In this document: positions 27,277 through 38,701 of the stretch, in pieces
Layout: each line of letters starts with the position of its first letter
Numbering within the stretch: the first letter of the stretch is position 1
Source of the DNA: Pseudomonas sp. S31
GTDB lineage: Bacteria > Pseudomonadota > Gammaproteobacteria > Pseudomonadales > Pseudomonadaceae
DNA length: 64,000 bases
Direction of reading: 5' to 3'
Assembly: GCF_016648105.1 (NCBI RefSeq)
Contig: NZ_JACVVE010000001.1
Location: 1 to 64,000, forward strand
Translations under genes and position numbers: made by a program
The notes under the pieces: generated by a model
Told to the model about the DNA's origin: nothing
Seen by the model: the letters and a program-made list of their open reading frames with translations, nothing else
Databases searched by the model: none

Positions 27277-28662
27277 ATGAGCGAGATCAGCAGCCTGACC
27301 CACGCCATCTCCGTCGACCCGCATAGCGGCGAGCAGATCGGCAGCTACCCCTTCGATACCGACGCCGCACTGGAAGCGGCGCTGCAACGCGCCAAGGCCG
27401 GCTATGGTCAGTGGCGCCAGGTGTCGCTGGGGCAGCGCAGCGAAGCCCTGCTCGCCCTGGCCAGCACCCTGGAAACCAAGGCCGAAGCCTTCGCCCAGAT
27501 GATCAGCCGGGAAATCGGCAAGCCCATCACCCAAGCCCGTGGCGAAGTCGCCAAATGCGTCGGCCTGTGCCGCTGGTATGCCGAACATGGCCCGGCGATG
27601 CTGGCCGCGGAACCGACCCAGGTTGAAAAGGCACGGATCGAATACCGCCCATTAGGCCCGATCCTGGCGGTGATGCCGTGGAACTTCCCGATCTGGCAGG
27701 TACTGCGCGGCGCCGTGCCGGCGATCCTGGCCGGCAACACCTACGTGCTCAAGCATGCGCCCAACGTCATGGGCAGCGCCTACCTGCTGGGCGAGCTGTT
27801 CAAGGATGCCGGCCTGCCGCAGGGCGTGTTCGAAGTGCTGAACGTGACCCCGGAAGGCGTCACCCGCGCCATCAACGACCCGCGCATTGCCGCCGTGACC
27901 CTGACCGGCAGCGTGAGAGCAGGCATGGCCATCGGTGCCCAGGCCGGCGCCGCGCTGAAGAAGTGCGTGCTCGAACTGGGCGGCTCCGACCCGTTCATCG
28001 TGCTGGCCGACGCCGACCTGGACGCTGCAGTGCAAGCTGCTGTCGTCGGCCGTTACCAGAACACCGGCCAGGTCTGCGCGGCGGCCAAGCGTCTGATCGT
28101 CGAGGAAAGCATCGTCGAGGCATTCACCCAAAAGTTCGTCGAGGCGACCCGCCAGCTCAAGGTCGGCAACCCCCTGGAAGATGACACCTACATCGGCCCG
28201 ATGGCCCGCTACGACCTGCGCGACGAGCTCGATGGGCAGGTCCAGGCGACCCTGGCCGAAGGCGCTACCCTGCTGCTGGGCGGCAACAAGCTCGAAGGCG
28301 TGGGCAACTTCTACGCACCGACCGTGTTCGCCAACGTGACCCCGGACATGACCGCGTTCAAGCAGGAGCTGTTCGGCCCGGTGGCGGCGATCATCAGCGC
28401 TCGTGATGCCGACCATGCGGTGGAACTGGCCAACGACAGCGATTTCGGCCTGGCCTCGACCATCTACACCGCGGACTACGCCCTGGCCGAACGCATGACT
28501 GCGGCACTGGACACCGGCGGCGTGTTCATCAACGGTTACTGCGCTTCCGACCCCCGCGTGGCGTTCGGCGGCGTGAAGAAGAGCGGTTTCGGGCGTGAAC
28601 TGTCGCACTTTGGCGTGCGGGAGTTCACCAATGCCCAGACGGTGTGGCTGGATCGCAACTGA
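27277..28662 (+). CDS. sad: NAD-dependent succinate-semialdehyde dehydrogenase, Sad type
   Basis: A 461-residue aldehyde dehydrogenase. The catalytic glutamate is in VLELGGSDPF and the catalytic cysteine in NTGQVCAAAKR; the cofactor region includes TLTGSVRAGMAIG. The sequence style (ISVDPHSGEQIGSYPF at the start, HFGVREFTNAQTVW at the end) is that of YneI/Sad, which oxidises succinate semialdehyde from GABA and putrescine breakdown to succinate. The PtrR-like regulator is divergent. A 5-codon ATG...TGA frame (27263-27280) overlaps the start. Confidence 0.93.
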   Translation: MSEISSLTHAISVDPHSGEQIGSYPFDTDAALEAALQRAKAGYGQWRQVSLGQRSEALLALASTLETKAEAFAQMISREIGKPITQARGEVAKCVGLCRWYAEHGPAMLAAEPTQVEKARIEYRPLGPILAVMPWNFPIWQVLRGAVPAILAGNTYVLKHAPNVMGSAYLLGELFKDAGLPQGVFEVLNVTPEGVTRAINDPRIAAVTLTGSVRAGMAIGAQAGAALKKCVLELGGSDPFIVLADADLDAAVQAAVVGRYQNTGQVCAAAKRLIVEESIVEAFTQKFVEATRQLKVGNPLEDDTYIGPMARYDLRDELDGQVQATLAEGATLLLGGNKLEGVGNFYAPTVFANVTPDMTAFKQELFGPVAAIISARDADHAVELANDSDFGLASTIYTADYALAERMTAALDTGGVFINGYCASDPRVAFGGVKKSGFGRELSHFGVREFTNAQTVWLDRN

Positions 28663-28685
28663 CCATTCATTGGGGCTGCTCTGCA

Positions 28686-28755
28686 GCCCTTCGCGGGCAA
28701 GCCCGCTCCCACGGTTACGCTCTACCCTGTGGGAGCGGGCTTGCCCGCGAAGGGC
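28686..28755. repeat. Inverted REP pair
   Basis: gcccttcgcgggcaagcccgctcccac and gtgggagcgggcttgcccgcgaagggc are near-perfect complements with about 13 bp between. Together with the hairpin that follows, it fills the gap between the convergent sad and helicase genes. Confidence 0.88.
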
Positions 28756-28768
28756 CGCAAAGCGGCCC
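28752..28768. terminator. Hairpin between convergent genes
   Basis: GGGCCGC-AAA-GCGGCCC, a 7-bp stem directly before the stop codon region of the helicase gene (minus) and after sad (plus). It has the same form as the hairpins at 1270 and 39396, followed by an A-rich stretch. Confidence 0.5.
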
Positions 28769-28775
28769 CAATATC

Positions 28776-30689
28776 TCAATCCCGAACCTGGTCCTTGACC
28801 CAGTCCAACATCCCCCCCGGCACGATCAACTCATGCCGCGCCCGCGAACACGCGGTATACAACCCCGCCAGCATCCTCGCCCGCTCGTTGCGATTACCTG
28901 CCGTCACCGGCGCCACCATCAGCTCCGGCGACACCATCACCCGGGCGAACTCCATGTTCTTCACGTCGCGCACGCGCCCCAGGAACAGCTTGGGTGCCTT
29001 GTCCCAGCGGTAGCGGCTCTTGGCCTTGGCAAAGTGCTCCGGGGTATAGCCCTTGCGCAGCATGTTGGCCACGGCGACGAAGGCCTTGTCATCCCCTTTG
29101 TCCTGCTCCAACGCCTGCCAGCTGGCATAGCGGAACAACATCGGGTGACGTGGCCGCGTGCCGTAGCGGTACAGCTCGATGCAATCCTCGACGAACAGTT
29201 CGAAGTCCTTGCGCGCGCTTTTCAGCAGCACGAACGGCACACCCTGGTGGGTCAGGCGCTGGAACCAGCCGAACAGCCCCCATTCGTCATCGACGATAAG
29301 CGCCGTGGGCTGTTCGGGCACCGCCACCGTGTCGAAGAAACTGACCCGCGTGTAATGCTCGGCGTTGCCGCTGAATGCCGCCTGGATCGACGCCGGGTGC
29401 GCCTGGATCAACGGGTTGAGCACGCCATCCATGGCTGGCCCGGCACGCAGCGAATGGTCGATGTAGCGTTGGCGGATGAAACCGCCATGGTGCGGACTCA
29501 GGCCGTTGAGGTTCTGCAACTCGTCACCCAGGGCGATCACCGCCTGCGGACTACGGTCGAGTACGGCCAGCATCGGCGCCGACAGCTCGTGGGCTTCGTC
29601 GACGATGACGTGGGTATAACGGCTGTCGATCACTTCCAAGGTCAACGACAACAGCTTGACCCGGTGGTAATCGCGCACCGGCAACTGGATCTCGCGGGCC
29701 GACGGCCGAATCAGCTCCTGCCAGTACAGGCGTGCCTTTTCCAGCAGCACTTCCTGGTCCAGGGGCGTGGTGCCAGGGCCGGCCCAGGGCAGATGGTGCA
29801 ACTGCACCTGACTGTCGCCGCTGCGGCAGAAGCTGCGCACAGCCTTGATGCACAAACCCACCACATCCCGCGCCGCCAGCGGGCCGACGTCGGGAATACC
29901 GAGCCACTTCACCACCTGGGCATCCTGCGGGCGCCAGGACAGCTTGGTGCGGTACGGGTCGCGCAGGCGCCAACCGTTGCTGGTGAGGTCACGGTTGAGG
30001 ATTTCATCGGCCAACTGGCCGAATGTCAGGGCAGTATAGGCCGCCGCATCCTTGACCCGTGCCTGCAGCGCCCGCAACTGGCCTTCGGTCAGGGCCAGCA
30101 ATAGGGTGCGCTGGGGGTCGAGCAGGCGAGCGAACTGGTGGATCAGGAAGGTCTTGCCGGTGCCGGCGAAGCCCTGAACAGCTACCGACTCGTCGATGCC
30201 CGAAAGGAACTCGCGCAGCAGCCGGTTCTGCTGGTCGCTGAGTAGCAGGTCGCTGGCCAACGCCGGCACGTAGGCCGCATGCAAGGGTGTCACGCGTTGG
30301 TGGTAGGTGTCGGCGAATAGGTAATTCCACTGGCCCTCGTCGTCGAGCAGTTCATCGGCTGCGTACTCGACCTCGGCCGAGAGCAGGCCAATGCCGTTTT
30401 CGCCGAGCATGCCCAGGCCCATGGCAAACGCCTCGCGGTCGAACCGTTGCGCCACCTGAGCCTGGAAGCGTCCGGGCGCGGCACTTTCGACTTCCTGGGC
30501 GATACGCACGATCTCGGCGAAGCGCCGCTCTTGGGTATCGGCGGACACGCTGGCCGGCTGGCGTGGCAGGTTCTGCACGAACAGCAGCGCCGCCGCCTGC
30601 AGCAGGCTGGCTGTGGTAAGGAATTCGCTGTCGAGGGGCTCGCTGGCCAGGCGGTCGGCCTGGTCGCTGGGCAAAGGCAGGTAGAACAT
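28776..30689 (-). CDS. Orphan superfamily 1 helicase-like ATPase
   Basis: A 637-residue protein. Residues 1-150 match no domain that I recognise. Walker A QGFAGTGKT is at 172-180 (GFAGTGKT 173-180), Walker B VIVDEAHEL lies near residue 375, the GDELQNLNG stretch corresponds to motif III, and LYTACSRARHEL near the C-terminus is motif VI. It is therefore a complete UvrD/PcrA-like SF1 core with no nuclease motif visible. It stands alone between sad and an AraC gene, flanked by REP elements on both sides. DNA or RNA could be the substrate; a role in repair or defence is open. Confidence 0.85.
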   Translation of the reverse strand: MFYLPLPSDQADRLASEPLDSEFLTTASLLQAAALLFVQNLPRQPASVSADTQERRFAEIVRIAQEVESAAPGRFQAQVAQRFDREAFAMGLGMLGENGIGLLSAEVEYAADELLDDEGQWNYLFADTYHQRVTPLHAAYVPALASDLLLSDQQNRLLREFLSGIDESVAVQGFAGTGKTFLIHQFARLLDPQRTLLLALTEGQLRALQARVKDAAAYTALTFGQLADEILNRDLTSNGWRLRDPYRTKLSWRPQDAQVVKWLGIPDVGPLAARDVVGLCIKAVRSFCRSGDSQVQLHHLPWAGPGTTPLDQEVLLEKARLYWQELIRPSAREIQLPVRDYHRVKLLSLTLEVIDSRYTHVIVDEAHELSAPMLAVLDRSPQAVIALGDELQNLNGLSPHHGGFIRQRYIDHSLRAGPAMDGVLNPLIQAHPASIQAAFSGNAEHYTRVSFFDTVAVPEQPTALIVDDEWGLFGWFQRLTHQGVPFVLLKSARKDFELFVEDCIELYRYGTRPRHPMLFRYASWQALEQDKGDDKAFVAVANMLRKGYTPEHFAKAKSRYRWDKAPKLFLGRVRDVKNMEFARVMVSPELMVAPVTAGNRNERARMLAGLYTACSRARHELIVPGGMLDWVKDQVRD

Positions 30690-30769
30690 CGGGACCTCGG
30701 GTAGAAACTGCCGCGCAGGTTAGCAATTTTCCGGGGGGAATGCTGCCTGGTGTCGGCAGGCCAGGCCTA

Positions 30770-30822
30770 TTCGCGGGTAAACCCGCTTCTACAGGGGTGG
30801 TGATGACCTGTACCGCGAAGAG
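30770..30822. repeat. REP element with truncated partner
   Basis: A full REP arm (ttcgcgggtaaacccgcttctacag) is followed by a shortened mirror (cctgtaccgcgaagag) that has lost the central gcgggttta part. It lies between the helicase and AraC genes. Confidence 0.65.
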
Positions 30823-30835
30823 GCACTGCGGGCGC

Positions 30836-31732
30836 TCAAACCCTGCAGCGCTTCAACGTCTCGCTCGGAAACTCCTTGAACAACTGTCGGTAGCTATCTG
30901 AAAACCTTCCCAAATGCCAGAACGACCAGCGCATGGCCACCTCTGCCACGGTCGCCCCGCCCCGCAGCAGGTCACGCCGCGCGCCGTTGAGCCTGCGCAA
31001 GCGCAGCCAATGCGCCGGCGGCATCCCGGTGAAGCCCTTGAACGCCTGCTGCAGCTGGCGCAGGGACACCCCGGCCACCTGCGCCAGTTCCACCAGGTTG
31101 AGGGTTTCCTCGGGGCAGTCCGCCGCCCACTCGCTGACCCGCTGCATGATCGCCCGCTCCTCCCCGCGCCGGCCCAGTGCACCCGCCGGCAGCCGCTGGC
31201 AGGCGTTGTCGAGGATGAACAGGCAGTCTTCCAGCAACTGCTCCGCCAGCGCTTGCCCCTGCAGCGGGCAATCGGCCTGAGCCAGGCGCGTCAGGGTGGC
31301 GCTGAGCCAACTGCCGAACAAGGCATTCTGCCCGCTGCCAAGCGGCACCATGAACAGACCCTCGAGCCGCTGAGGGTCCAGGCCATGGCGGGCCAGGAAG
31401 GCCTGGTCGAACACCACCGCCACTTCCTGGTAGTTCTCCGGCGTGATCCAGATATTGCGACTCTGCTCGTTGAGCAAGTAGAGGCTGTTGTCGATCCGGT
31501 CGAAACAGAACGCCAGAGCGCCGCTCGGGGCTCGGAAGAACTGCTCTACCCGGGTATTCAGGCGCTCTTCGTAGACCTCCACGCCGTCGAGCCCGAGGCA
31601 ACGCAACTGGCCGCTGAAATGGCCCGGCGACATCTGCCGGTAATGCTGCTGCCAACCGGGGGTGGCGCGCACCTGTTCGGTCACGTCGGTGGTATGGAAA
31701 GCCTGGACCTGCAAAGCCTGTGGCGTTGTCAC
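30836..31732 (-). CDS. AraC family transcriptional regulator
   Basis: A regulator of about 298 residues. The N-terminal part is a beta-rich effector domain, and the C-terminus has two helix-turn-helix motifs (LVELAQVAGVSLRQLQQAFKGF, VAEVAMRWSFWHLGRFSDSYR). The end FKEFPSETLKRC resembles EutR/XylS-type proteins. The frame opens with a GTG at 31750; I prefer the GTG at 31732, which has AGGA six bases upstream. It is divergent from the glutamylpolyamine synthetase operon 150 bp away and probably controls it. Confidence 0.87.
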   Translation of the reverse strand: MTTPQALQVQAFHTTDVTEQVRATPGWQQHYRQMSPGHFSGQLRCLGLDGVEVYEERLNTRVEQFFRAPSGALAFCFDRIDNSLYLLNEQSRNIWITPENYQEVAVVFDQAFLARHGLDPQRLEGLFMVPLGSGQNALFGSWLSATLTRLAQADCPLQGQALAEQLLEDCLFILDNACQRLPAGALGRRGEERAIMQRVSEWAADCPEETLNLVELAQVAGVSLRQLQQAFKGFTGMPPAHWLRLRRLNGARRDLLRGGATVAEVAMRWSFWHLGRFSDSYRQLFKEFPSETLKRCRV

Positions 31733-31883
31733 GCGCTGTCCTATTTGCACTCTTTTGGTGCATTGATGATCCGGAGAAAGTGGATAGATCGCCTCGGCGA
31801 GCTACGCCCAAGATAGTCTCCAGCGCGTCCCCTGGGAAGCCACCGCCCCCACCGCGTCCCTGAACCCACCCCAAGAGGTTTGT

Positions 31884-34383
<2,500 letters not shown>

Positions 34384-34398
34384 GCCGAGTGAGCCACC

Positions 34399-35694
34399 AT
34401 GCCCCACGCTACCCAACACACCCCGTCCTACTACGCCGCCAGCGCGCGCGACGCCACCCCTTATCCCAGCCTGGACAGCGAGCTGAGTGCCGACGTGTGC
34501 GTGGTCGGTGGCGGCCTGACTGGGGTCAATACCGCGCTGGAGCTGGCCGAGCGCGGGCTTTCGGTGATCCTGCTCGAAGGCCGGCGCATCGGCTGGGGGG
34601 CCAGCGGGCGCAACGGCGGCCAGCTGATCCGTGGCATCGGCCACGATGTCAGTGGCTTCGGCCGGTACGTGGGGCAGGAAGGCGTGGCCTACCTGAAGCA
34701 GGCCGGCATCGAGTCGGTGGCCCTGGTCGCCCGGCGTATCGCCCAGTACGACATCGCCTGCGACCTGCGCTGGGGCTTCTGCGAACTGGCCAATACCCCG
34801 ACGCAGTTCGCCGCGCTGCGCGATGAACAGGAGGAACTCGCCGGCCTCGGCTACCGCCCTGAAACCCAACTGGTCGCGGCCGAGCGCCTGCACGAAGTGG
34901 TGGCCAGCGACCTGTACGCCGGCGGCCTGGTGGACATGGGCTCGGGCCACCTGCACCCGCTGGACCTGGTTCAGGGTGAAGCGCGGGTGGCCCAAGGCCT
35001 GGGCGTGCGCATCTTTGAACAGAGCCCGGTGCTGCGCATCGAGCATGGCCCCAGCGTCACGCTGCATACCGCCCGCGGCAAGGTACGCGCACAAAGCCTG
35101 GTGCTGGGCTGCAACGCCCACCTCGACGAACTGGAACCGCGCCTGAGCGGCAAGGTGCTGCCGGCCGGCAGCTATGTGGTAGCCACCGAACCACTACCCG
35201 AGGCGCTTGCCAGTACGCTGATCCCCCGCAACATGGCGCTGTGCGACCAGAAGGTCGGGCTGGACTACTACCGCCTGACCGCCGACCGCCGCCTGCTGTT
35301 CGGTGGCGCTTGTCACTATTCGGGCCGTGACCCCAAGGACATTGGCGCCTACATGCGGCCCAAGGTGCTCAAGGTGTTCCCGCAACTGGCCGAGGTGCGC
35401 CTGGACTACCAATGGGGCGGAATGATCGGCATCACCGCCAACCGTTTCCCGCAGGTCGGGCAGTTGCGCCAACACCCCAACGTGTATTACGCCCAGGGCT
35501 ATTCAGGGCACGGATTGAATGTGACCCACTGGACCGCCAAGCTGCTGGCCGAAGCCATCGCCGTCGGCCAGAGCCAGGGGCTGGACGTGTTCAGCGCAGT
35601 ACCCCACCTCACGTTCCCCGGTGGGCGGGCACTTCGTTCACCGCTGCTGGCGTTGGGGATGCTGTGGTATCGATTGAGGGAAGCGCTTGGCTAA
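34399..35694 (+). CDS. FAD-dependent gamma-glutamylputrescine oxidase (PuuB-like)
   Basis: A 431-residue DAO-family flavoprotein. The FAD-binding VCVVGGGLTGVNTALELAE with GWGASGRNGGQL is in the first 80 residues, and YAQGYSGHGLN near the end is typical of PuuB. It oxidises the gamma-glutamylated amine to an aldehyde, releasing ammonia and peroxide. It is the third gene of the operon, 15 bp after the binding-protein gene, completing synthetase, uptake protein and oxidase of a gamma-glutamylation pathway. Confidence 0.92.
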   Translation: MPHATQHTPSYYAASARDATPYPSLDSELSADVCVVGGGLTGVNTALELAERGLSVILLEGRRIGWGASGRNGGQLIRGIGHDVSGFGRYVGQEGVAYLKQAGIESVALVARRIAQYDIACDLRWGFCELANTPTQFAALRDEQEELAGLGYRPETQLVAAERLHEVVASDLYAGGLVDMGSGHLHPLDLVQGEARVAQGLGVRIFEQSPVLRIEHGPSVTLHTARGKVRAQSLVLGCNAHLDELEPRLSGKVLPAGSYVVATEPLPEALASTLIPRNMALCDQKVGLDYYRLTADRRLLFGGACHYSGRDPKDIGAYMRPKVLKVFPQLAEVRLDYQWGGMIGITANRFPQVGQLRQHPNVYYAQGYSGHGLNVTHWTAKLLAEAIAVGQSQGLDVFSAVPHLTFPGGRALRSPLLALGMLWYRLREALG

Positions 35695-35798
35695 CCCTAA
35701 GACTTCAGATCGCATAATTCAAATATATGATTGATATAATTTGGTTTTTCTAAATTTGTTATAGCTAAATCTAGAAAACGAACAGAAGCATAAATGAC

Positions 35799-36104
35799 TT
35801 AAAGTATTGATTCTAAACCGTTGTTTCTAATGACATTTAGCAGCTTCAAAGCCGGTCCGGCCGGACGCGTCTCGCCCTGCTCCCATTTACGTACCGTGGA
35901 TGCCGACGTATGCAGATGCAGTGCAAAGACCGGCTGACTGAAATTCAGCCCCTCGCGCAAGCGCCGGATCTCCAAGGCACTGAAATCCTCCACTGGCGCC
36001 GGGCAGATCGCTTCGAAGTTGCGCAGCGTGACTTTGCTGACAGCGCCAGCTTGATGCAGTGCGTGGATATCCTCACGTAGGGATTCAATCAGTTTGCTGC
36101 TCAC
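35799..36104 (-). CDS. XRE-family antitoxin
   Basis: A 101-residue DNA-binding protein with a Cro/C1-type helix-turn-helix in the C-terminal half (EIRRLREGLNFSQPVFALHLHTSASTVRKWEQGETRPAGPALKLL), as in HigA/NadS antitoxins. The start codon is GTG and overlaps the toxin stop codon in a GTGA. Toxin first and antitoxin second is the HigBA order. It probably represses its own promoter through the palindrome at 36485. Confidence 0.9.
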   Translation of the reverse strand: MSSKLIESLREDIHALHQAGAVSKVTLRNFEAICPAPVEDFSALEIRRLREGLNFSQPVFALHLHTSASTVRKWEQGETRPAGPALKLLNVIRNNGLESIL

Positions 36105-36469
36105 AGCAGATCTCCATCAGAATTCCAGCATTCAGCGCTTGCGCGAGCGCACTGGGGGGGTAAGTCGAGAAATACCTTGCCGGCGAACTGCAAGGCTTTG
36201 CGCTCATCCGGGGAAACGTCGGATTTATCGCTTTTAGCGAAGCCATGCAGGAACACATATCGAGTGCCTGCCCTCGCCGAAAGCAAGGTCCGATAGCCGC
36301 CTTGCTTACCGCCACCGTTACAGCGCACCCGCTTTTTGAAAAGCTCGCGCCCTAGGCAGGCATCGACAAGACCGCGGCGCATCTCTTCAACCGCAGCGCA
36401 TAGCACCTTGTCCGACAGACGCTCGGCAACTTGCCATCGCGCGAAATCCTTGCGTTTGTACACGTCCAT
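36101..36469 (-). CDS. RelE/HigB-like toxin
   Basis: A 122-residue protein of the RelE-like group that includes HigB-2-type toxins (FARWQVAERLSDKVLCAAVEEMRRGL, then GGYRTLLSARAGTRYVFLHGFAKSDKSDVSPDE). These are mRNA endonucleases acting on ribosomes. I start at the ATG at 36469 (MDVYKRKDF); the frame opens at 36523. It overlaps the antitoxin gene by 4 bp. The AT-rich flank suggests that the pair was acquired. Confidence 0.88.
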   Translation of the reverse strand: MDVYKRKDFARWQVAERLSDKVLCAAVEEMRRGLVDACLGRELFKKRVRCNGGGKQGGYRTLLSARAGTRYVFLHGFAKSDKSDVSPDERKALQFAGKVFLDLPPQCARASAECWNSDGDLL

Positions 36470-36484
36470 GTTGGCATACCTTAA

Positions 36485-36505
36485 CCATACCCGTAACGGG
36501 CATAG
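36485..36505. promoter_or_regulatory. Operator palindrome of the toxin-antitoxin pair
   Basis: CCATA-CCCGT-a-ACGGG-CATAG is an odd-length palindrome (perfect 5-bp core arms, partly extended) centred about 26 bp upstream of the toxin ATG. The position fits autorepression by the XRE antitoxin. Confidence 0.65.
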
Positions 36506-36541
36506 TTTTCCAACAGCAGCCAAATGGGTAAATCAGCCGAT

Positions 36542-38473
36542 TCAAATTCTCTTGTGGGAATCAGCGCTCACCACCTCGTGCTGCGGATCGCGCAACAACG
36601 AATACCCGCGTGCCAGCAACGCCTCTCCGATAAACCGCGACCCAACCCCATTGAGGTGAGCCCGGTCGAGGTACAGCAGCGTGCCGTCGATCATCGGCGA
36701 GCAGCTGCCGGCGTGGCAGATCACCTGGTCGGGGTCGATGAAGCGGATCTGCGGGAAGCGTGCATGCACATGCGCCCAGTAGTGCGGACGACTGCGCTCG
36801 GCGACCGCGCAGTCGTGGCCAAGGCCGAACATCAGCTGACGGATCGGGCAGGTCGCGCCCTTCTCGATCATCGGGTTGTCGAGGATGACGATAACCTCGC
36901 CGCTGGCCGTCACCGCCTTCTCCAGGCTGGCCTCTACCAGCCCCTGCGACGCTTCGTCCGGTGGCCAATTGCCGGCCAGTACCACATAGGGGTAGTGGTT
37001 TTGCTCGATCAGCTCGAATACCCGCTGGTTGCGCACCGCGCAGTGGTCGGCGTACACCGCCGGCATGCGGTCGCGGTAGCCGAGGATCGGCGGGCAGGAG
37101 TCCAGCGTGTAGTCCATCAGGCTGATGTTGTCGGGCCTGGCCAGCAGATCGACCATGCCGGTGAAGTGATTGGCGAAGCTGTCGCCGACCATGATGCCAT
37201 CGAGTTCTGGCTTCTGTGCGCCCAGGCGGCAATCGGCGTCCGGTTCGGTGCGGTACAGAGCATTTGGCACGTGGCAGCCGCGGCGGTTCTGCGCCGGCTT
37301 GTTCAGGGTCATCGCCTCCAGGGCCAGCACCTGCGAACTGAAGCGACTGGGGAAGCCGTCGAGCATCTGGCCAGCTCCCGCCAGCACCGCCAACGCCACC
37401 ACAGGTACGGCGAAACGGCGGGAGAACACCTGGGCGAACGAGAGCTGCGTACCCGAGCGCCGGAAAGGTTTTTCGACATATCGCCAGGACAACCAGGCCA
37501 GCAGCAGCGCTGAAGCCATCACCAGCACGGCAAGGCCCGCGCTCATTGGCACTTCCAGATAGTTGAGGTAAGCGATCAGCGGCCAATGCCACAGGTACAG
37601 CGAATACGACACCAGGCCGATGAACACCATTGGCCGACTGGCCAGCAGCGGTGAGCGGCCACCGCCACTGCCGGCCTGGATCAGCAACAGCGTGCCCAGG
37701 CACGGCCACATGGCGTTGAAACCCGGGAAGGTCGACTCTTCATTCAACACCCACAACGGCACGGCAATCAGCAGATAGCCCAGCGCCGTGCACGCGATCG
37801 ACTGCCCTGCCCCCACCTGCGGCCGACGCTGCACATGCCAGATAGCCAGCCAGCCGCCCAGCATCAGCTCGAAGAACCGGGTCGGCAACAGATAGTAGGC
37901 GGCGGTGGCGAAGATGCCGGTGGCATACTCGGAAAACCCCACCGCCAGTATCACGCCGATGCCCAGCAACCCCAGCAGGTAACGCGGAGCGAAGCGATAC
38001 ACCAGCAGCACCATCAGCGGCCACACCAGGTAGAACTGCTCCTCCACGCCCAGCGACCAGGTGTGCAACAAAGGTGCTTCACTGGCATCGGCGGCGAAGT
38101 AGTTGCCGTACTTGAGCCAGATGAACAGGTTGGAAACCCCGAGCAAGGCGAACAAGGCGTTGTTGTACAGCCGCAGCAGATCCACCGGCGACAGCAGCAC
38201 GCTCCCCACCAGCACGCAGGCCAGCAGTACCGTGACCAGCGCCGGCACGATGCGATTGATACGGCGCTGGTAGAAGCCTTTCAAAGAAAAGCGCCCATCG
38301 CGAAGCTCCTGGAACACCTGCGAGGTGATCAGGTAGCCGGAGATGACGAAGAATATGTCCACGCCGATAAAGCCACCAGGCAACCAGCCGGGGCTCAGGT
38401 GGTGCAGGAACACCGCAAGCACAGCGATGGCCCGCAGGCCATCGCTGTCGGAACGATAACTGTCCTGGCGCAT
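36542..38473 (-). CDS. OafA/YrhL-type acyltransferase with SGNH domain
   Basis: A 643-residue membrane acyltransferase. Residues about 1-370 form the ten-helix acyltransferase-3 domain (DGLRAIAVLAVFLHHL, the catalytic-type His; GFIGVDIFFVISGYLI; HTWSLGVEEQFYLVWP). The C-terminal periplasmic SGNH domain has block I GDSFANHF and block V DRAHLN with the Asp and His of the triad. Such proteins O-acetylate LPS, O-antigen or exopolysaccharide. The ATG at 38473 gives MRQDSYRSDSDGLRA. The target polymer is unknown; the EPS cluster is 6 kb away. Confidence 0.92.
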   Translation of the reverse strand: MRQDSYRSDSDGLRAIAVLAVFLHHLSPGWLPGGFIGVDIFFVISGYLITSQVFQELRDGRFSLKGFYQRRINRIVPALVTVLLACVLVGSVLLSPVDLLRLYNNALFALLGVSNLFIWLKYGNYFAADASEAPLLHTWSLGVEEQFYLVWPLMVLLVYRFAPRYLLGLLGIGVILAVGFSEYATGIFATAAYYLLPTRFFELMLGGWLAIWHVQRRPQVGAGQSIACTALGYLLIAVPLWVLNEESTFPGFNAMWPCLGTLLLIQAGSGGGRSPLLASRPMVFIGLVSYSLYLWHWPLIAYLNYLEVPMSAGLAVLVMASALLLAWLSWRYVEKPFRRSGTQLSFAQVFSRRFAVPVVALAVLAGAGQMLDGFPSRFSSQVLALEAMTLNKPAQNRRGCHVPNALYRTEPDADCRLGAQKPELDGIMVGDSFANHFTGMVDLLARPDNISLMDYTLDSCPPILGYRDRMPAVYADHCAVRNQRVFELIEQNHYPYVVLAGNWPPDEASQGLVEASLEKAVTASGEVIVILDNPMIEKGATCPIRQLMFGLGHDCAVAERSRPHYWAHVHARFPQIRFIDPDQVICHAGSCSPMIDGTLLYLDRAHLNGVGSRFIGEALLARGYSLLRDPQHEVVSADSHKRI

Positions 38474-38701
38474 GGGGCGAGTCCTTCGTCGGGGGCCGGA
38501 TGGGGCAAAGTGCCATCCTCTAGGTGTAGCGCCCCTGAGACAATAGCGCCAAACCCCCAAGTCAAAAATTCGACGACCGGACACCAAGGCACATCAACGT
38601 ATGCAAACGAGCGTCATCGAATTGACTTTGAACCTTGCCACTGGCCAAGTGTCTGGCGCCTGCTAGCGTTGTTGAGGCCACCCCTTCACGGACCCTCCCA
38701 G

